From Trichobilharzia szidati (lineage: Eukaryota > Platyhelminthes > Trematoda > Strigeidida > Schistosomatidae): a stretch of 64,000 nt of DNA. A model generated the notes under the pieces. It made no database searches. It saw only the letters and a list, made by a program, of their open reading frames with translations, and was not told the origin of the DNA. The stretch lies in assembly GCA_944472155.2 (NCBI GenBank), contig OX235271.1, positions 42,768,633 through 42,832,632 of the forward strand, given 5' to 3'. Below are positions 60,760 through 64,000 of this stretch, in pieces; the first letter of the stretch is position 1; each line of letters starts with the position of its first letter. The position numbers and the translations under genes were made by a program.

Positions 60760-61365
60760 CATATTAGACTTCGAAGTGGTGATCAAAGAAGAATACTACA
60801 TGAAACCAACAAGATGACAACTCAGTGAAGAATTGCTTTCTGCCACCACGTCCCGATGTCCAACCCTGCCTTCACCTAGCACATGAGAAACTTATTTCCG
60901 GTTCGCTTTTTTTGAAAGATTCATTATTATTATTATTGTGTTTATCTGATAACCTTCATTTGACATTTAAGGATGAATGCTTTGGATATGTGGATGGCAT
61001 AACAATGGGAGTCCATTGGGAAACTTATTGGCTGATTAGATTGCGAAGGTGTCTTTCTATAGGTGGTGTGGTGATGACACTATTTTGAAATGTGATTATC
61101 ATGAAGAAGCAACTCATCTACTGGACAAACTCAACTCCATGCAAAATTATTTAACTATACCATGCGGGGAAGAAAGTGGCAACCGACTTGTATTCGTAGG
61201 CACACTCCTGAGTTGGACGGATTAAGATTCACTGAAGCCATCACTTCAAAGAAGCCCCACATAGAAGACAGAGAAATATTTGTCCCCACACACGAATTTG
61301 TGGACACCAGTCACCACGATCTCTCACTAGAACTCCAGAAATATTCGTTCCGTAGTCGGTAGTCA
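60760..61365 (+). mobile_element. Penelope-like RT fragment, right arm
   Basis: Plus-strand pieces in shifting frames: NLHLTFKDECFGYVDGITMG (RT motif before the active site), then RWCGDDTILKCDYHEE (GDD-type active site), then LLDKLNSMQNYLTIPCGEES. The order fits Penelope-like RT. Distinct in sequence from the 27-kb and 43-kb lineages. Confidence 0.55.
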
Positions 61366-61871
61366 CCAGTGAGCAGTGATAACAATATTAAAGATTCTTA
61401 TTGAAATCATAGTCAAAATGTGTAGCTGAGATGAAGGATTTTGGCGTAACTGTGCTCTGTCGGCTGAATACTTTAATTATGTAGCTATCACTACCTGCTA
61501 TCCAGTTGACGTATTCGTATGTGAATTCGTACTGGATTTGACGTTGAAGAAGCAAAAGAAGAAGAAGTAGCGTAGTGTACCAAAACGAAGGGTTCTCCTT
61601 AGAAAAATGGAATTCTGTAAATTTACGTGTACAATCCATAGTTGACTATATATTTGAGTACCGCTCTTCCCTCGCTGTAGTTTGTGAAACCGATTGTCGT
61701 CACAAGTTGTTAGTGGTCGAGTAATCACTGAAACCTTAAGGGATAATAGAACTTTCGAATTACTCCTTGGTCTATAGCAAGTTGATATGTATCACTGATC
61801 GATATGGTCAGTTGGTAGTTATCCAAGTGAGGCAGTAGAGCTTGCTAGCTGGATCGAGGTGATCTACTCAC

Positions 61872-62120
61872 CAGGTGGCCATTTCACACGTTTCACGCCA
61901 TCATTATTATTCTGTGTGAGTGTTGGTTCCAACAGCGATTTATCCCTCGAATAGAGTGAGATTGAATTTGCAAGGGACTTGCACACTCGAATGAAATTTG
62001 GGTGAAACGGAGTTTCCAGACACGTGGATGAGCTCTCAATATCATCAATGAATTCATCGTTCACTCCAGTGCATAGTAATGCTTTCACATTTGGCTTAGT
62101 TAAACTCATGTGGATCTCCT
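61872..62120 (-). CDS. Exon candidate A of an unknown gene, intact in the right arm
   Basis: Minus strand: acceptor AATTTTCAG, 249 nt, perfect donor GTGAGT. Open throughout in phase 1-1. Encodes EIHMSLTKPNVKALLC ... ENDS with GVKRVKWPP; about 83 residues, no domain recognised. Open frame plus two good splice sites is the evidence. Its left-arm copy is broken, so it may be a recent relic or a lone exon. Confidence 0.5.
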
Positions 62121-62299
62121 CTGAAAATTATAAAACATATTCATCACTTATAGACAGTGACATAGTTTGCTGTTCTGTAAGCAATCGAAACATATATGAA
62201 GATGTTCACATCAGGAGGATTGTTATCACCGCCTTATTTTCAAAGTGAAAATCTGTATGACTGGCAGTATTGCTGGTCTAATTAAAGTTACAACGTGGG

Positions 62300-63420
62300 T
62301 ATTTTAGCTGAAGTTCAGAGAGTCGAAGGATTTTGATAATCTCCGAATCCCAAAGCAAATGATCACCTAGATACATGGAACTTCGCAAGCAAAACTCGAC
62401 AGGTTTTCAGAAGACATGGTTAACTAGACATGTGTACACACGTAAATCTATAAATATGGCTAAAGAGGCATTCAAAAGATTTCCCTTGATAAGCGAACTA
62501 GGAGCGCTTCAATATTTGTACCGCGCTTTAAATTTCAGGCATGCAAGCAGTTTCTCGTCCACGCCTTCTAGTTTCCAGGAGTATTGGAGCACCTATTTAA
62601 AGCGTTTTGTGATTTTAGAATTGTGTACTGCCGGTGATCCTCAAACTAGGATGAAACAGCTGTTCAGTACTCTCCTGTGTTCAATGGCTCTCTGACTGAT
62701 ATCAATCTGTGATCAACTCGTCAAACGAAAATCAACCCTTACAAACCTAACTATAAAAAATTAATCTTATGTTCGAAATGTATTTCGGATAAGGCTCTCA
62801 CAGCCCTCATTGCTGATGCTTGTATCCAGTCCATTCCAGATTTCATTCTTTCCTTATCGTCAGTCAACGTCACAAACACATGTGGACATGTTACACTATT
62901 TCTGTCACTTTCACAGAGGACCACAAATAATTTGGTTATAAACAAACTGTAGGATTCCATTCGTGTGCCACTTTGTGGATATCTAAGGTGGAACTCATGA
63001 ATCTCCATGTACTTTTCAAAAGAGCTCAGTGTACCTTCACTTCTCTATTTCAAAACGTCCCATGTATTTCGCTGTGATATTTTCTCATACTGAGTGTTTT
63101 CACATCCAAGTGTCTGTGTGAATGTGAAATGAGTTGTCTTTTGTTGCATATACTGATCAAAGTCAAAATCATCATTCCCTTCAATGTCTGATTGGACAAG
63201 ACTTACAGGTTCTCCATCCCCAAAGGCTTCTACGTGTTGTTATACTCCTAATCATCTGATCCTTCTCAATGATTCATTTTCAATTGCTTGTTACGCAGTC
63301 GATTCGAATAGACATTCATTTCTCAATTGTTCCTCGAATGCAAGTAAAACATTCGCGTGGAGTGATATGACCATTCAACTTCTACAATTGCTTCTACCCC
63401 TCAATATCTGATATGATTTC
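62300..63420 (+). pseudogene. Degenerate coding-like region, unknown protein
   Basis: Successive plus-strand frames look protein-like: 62375-62695 (PLISELGALQYLYRAL ... TAGDPQTRMKQLF), then about 62720-62952 in another frame (KKLILCSKCISDKALTALIA, VNVTNTCGHVTLFLSL), then 63184-63411 (NHLILLNDSFSIACYAVDSN). Read together they suggest one decayed gene or unrecognised exons. No family identified. Confidence 0.3.
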
Positions 63421-63639
63421 CTTCGATTATTAATATTACGCATCTCACTTCATCTCATCAGTCACGGTAACTGATCGTCGTCATGTTCCATTTCGCTGTT
63501 ACGCTCACACATCTATCCCTTCCGCAGCACAGATTTCTGATGAAAAACAAAAGCAATTTGAACTCGAATAATAACCCATTTTATTAGATATCAAATGTTG
63601 TACACTGTGGCTGTTGCTATTCGATTTCCCAAACTAAAG

Positions 63640-64000
63640 TCATTCCACAAAAAATCGGTGTTATCAGACACGTCCACCAAAATCTCCACCTAAATCCTCG
63701 TTTATCCATACCTGGATGATACTGGAGACCAGAATGCTTGCCATCACCTGAAAGGGAATACAGAAAACACACGTTCAACATCATATCTCAATCTGATTCA
63801 CATTTCCACGAGTGAAATTCTCGTCTGGTTTGAGAGTGAAACTTTTCGTCATAATGAAATACTGCCAGCGCTCAACGACAGTGTCAGAGCCATTGTGAAT
63901 AGGACACAAGTACTTCATCAATCCACAACGTCTGCCTTCCAACTGGCGAATACGCCATCTCAGTATACCGTTGTGCAAACACATCATCCAGCCAATGCAC
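63640..64000 (-). other. Possible coding fragment at the window edge
   Basis: The minus strand from the window end reads RWRIRQLEGRRCGLMKYL and HNGSDTVVERWQYFIMTKSF, stopping near 63781. A TTCCCTTTCAG acceptor then leads to a short hydrophobic frame. Cut by the window edge, so gene or not cannot be decided. Confidence 0.25.

Larger units (their letters stand above)
49785..62291 (-). repeat. Giant inverted repeat, right arm (12.5 kb)
   Basis: Reverse complement of the left arm. Apart from indels, left position x corresponds to about 98900 minus x near the centre. Lacks the 173-bp foldback insertion and about 190 bp found in the left arm near 36.6 kb. Confidence 0.95.

Noticed and set aside
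36185..62291. Palindrome as a long-read hairpin artefact
   Set aside because: Graded divergence, arm-specific insertions with target duplications and different nonsense changes in each arm argue against it, although long-read confirmation is still needed.

Overview
The window looks like nuclear DNA of a trematode blood fluke (genus Schistosoma or a close relative). It is AT-rich and has spliced genes with GT-AG introns. It is crowded with the retroelement classes known from schistosomes: RTE-like and CR1-like LINEs, Penelope-like elements with a GIY-YIG domain, and a tRNA-derived SINE. It also carries a gene with micro-exon gene (MEG) architecture, a class best known from schistosomes. No identity search could be run; family names come from motifs.

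Layout. 1-12.9 kb: decayed LINE and Penelope fragments, one SINE, and a weak trace of a seven-transmembrane receptor pseudogene (minus strand, about 9.6-11.15 kb). 12.97-33.6 kb: a plus-strand micro-exon gene. A 61-nt signal-peptide exon is followed by 13 internal exons (12-165 nt, every one a multiple of 3, all with phase-1 junctions) and a terminal exon with the stop codon. Spliced, they give one open frame of 273 residues. The part holding exons 2-3 is tandemly duplicated inside the gene (copies about 13.24-15.81 and 15.84-21.56 kb), so the protein has an internal repeat. Later insertions into one copy or the other (a 3.7-kb RTE element, a 585-bp terminal-inverted-repeat element) leave matching empty sites in the other copy. 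A Penelope-like element fills the intron before exon 10.

33.9-36.2 kb holds no gene I can support. 36,185-49,115 and 49,785-62,291 form a giant inverted repeat (arms of 12.9 and 12.5 kb, 669-bp spacer). The arms are almost identical near the centre and clearly diverged at the outer ends. They carry mirrored Penelope, RTE and SINE copies and two splice-flanked exon candidates of an unknown gene; one candidate is intact only in the right arm and the other only in the left. A coiled-coil pseudogene runs without a break from the spacer into the left arm, while the right arm has only its tail, so the right arm appears to be the copied one. 62.3-64 kb has degenerate coding-like sequence of unknown identity.

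The only feature that looks like a working gene is the micro-exon gene, predicted to be a secreted, lysine-rich, cysteine-containing protein. Everything else is mobile or decaying sequence, which gives relative dates for the rearrangements.
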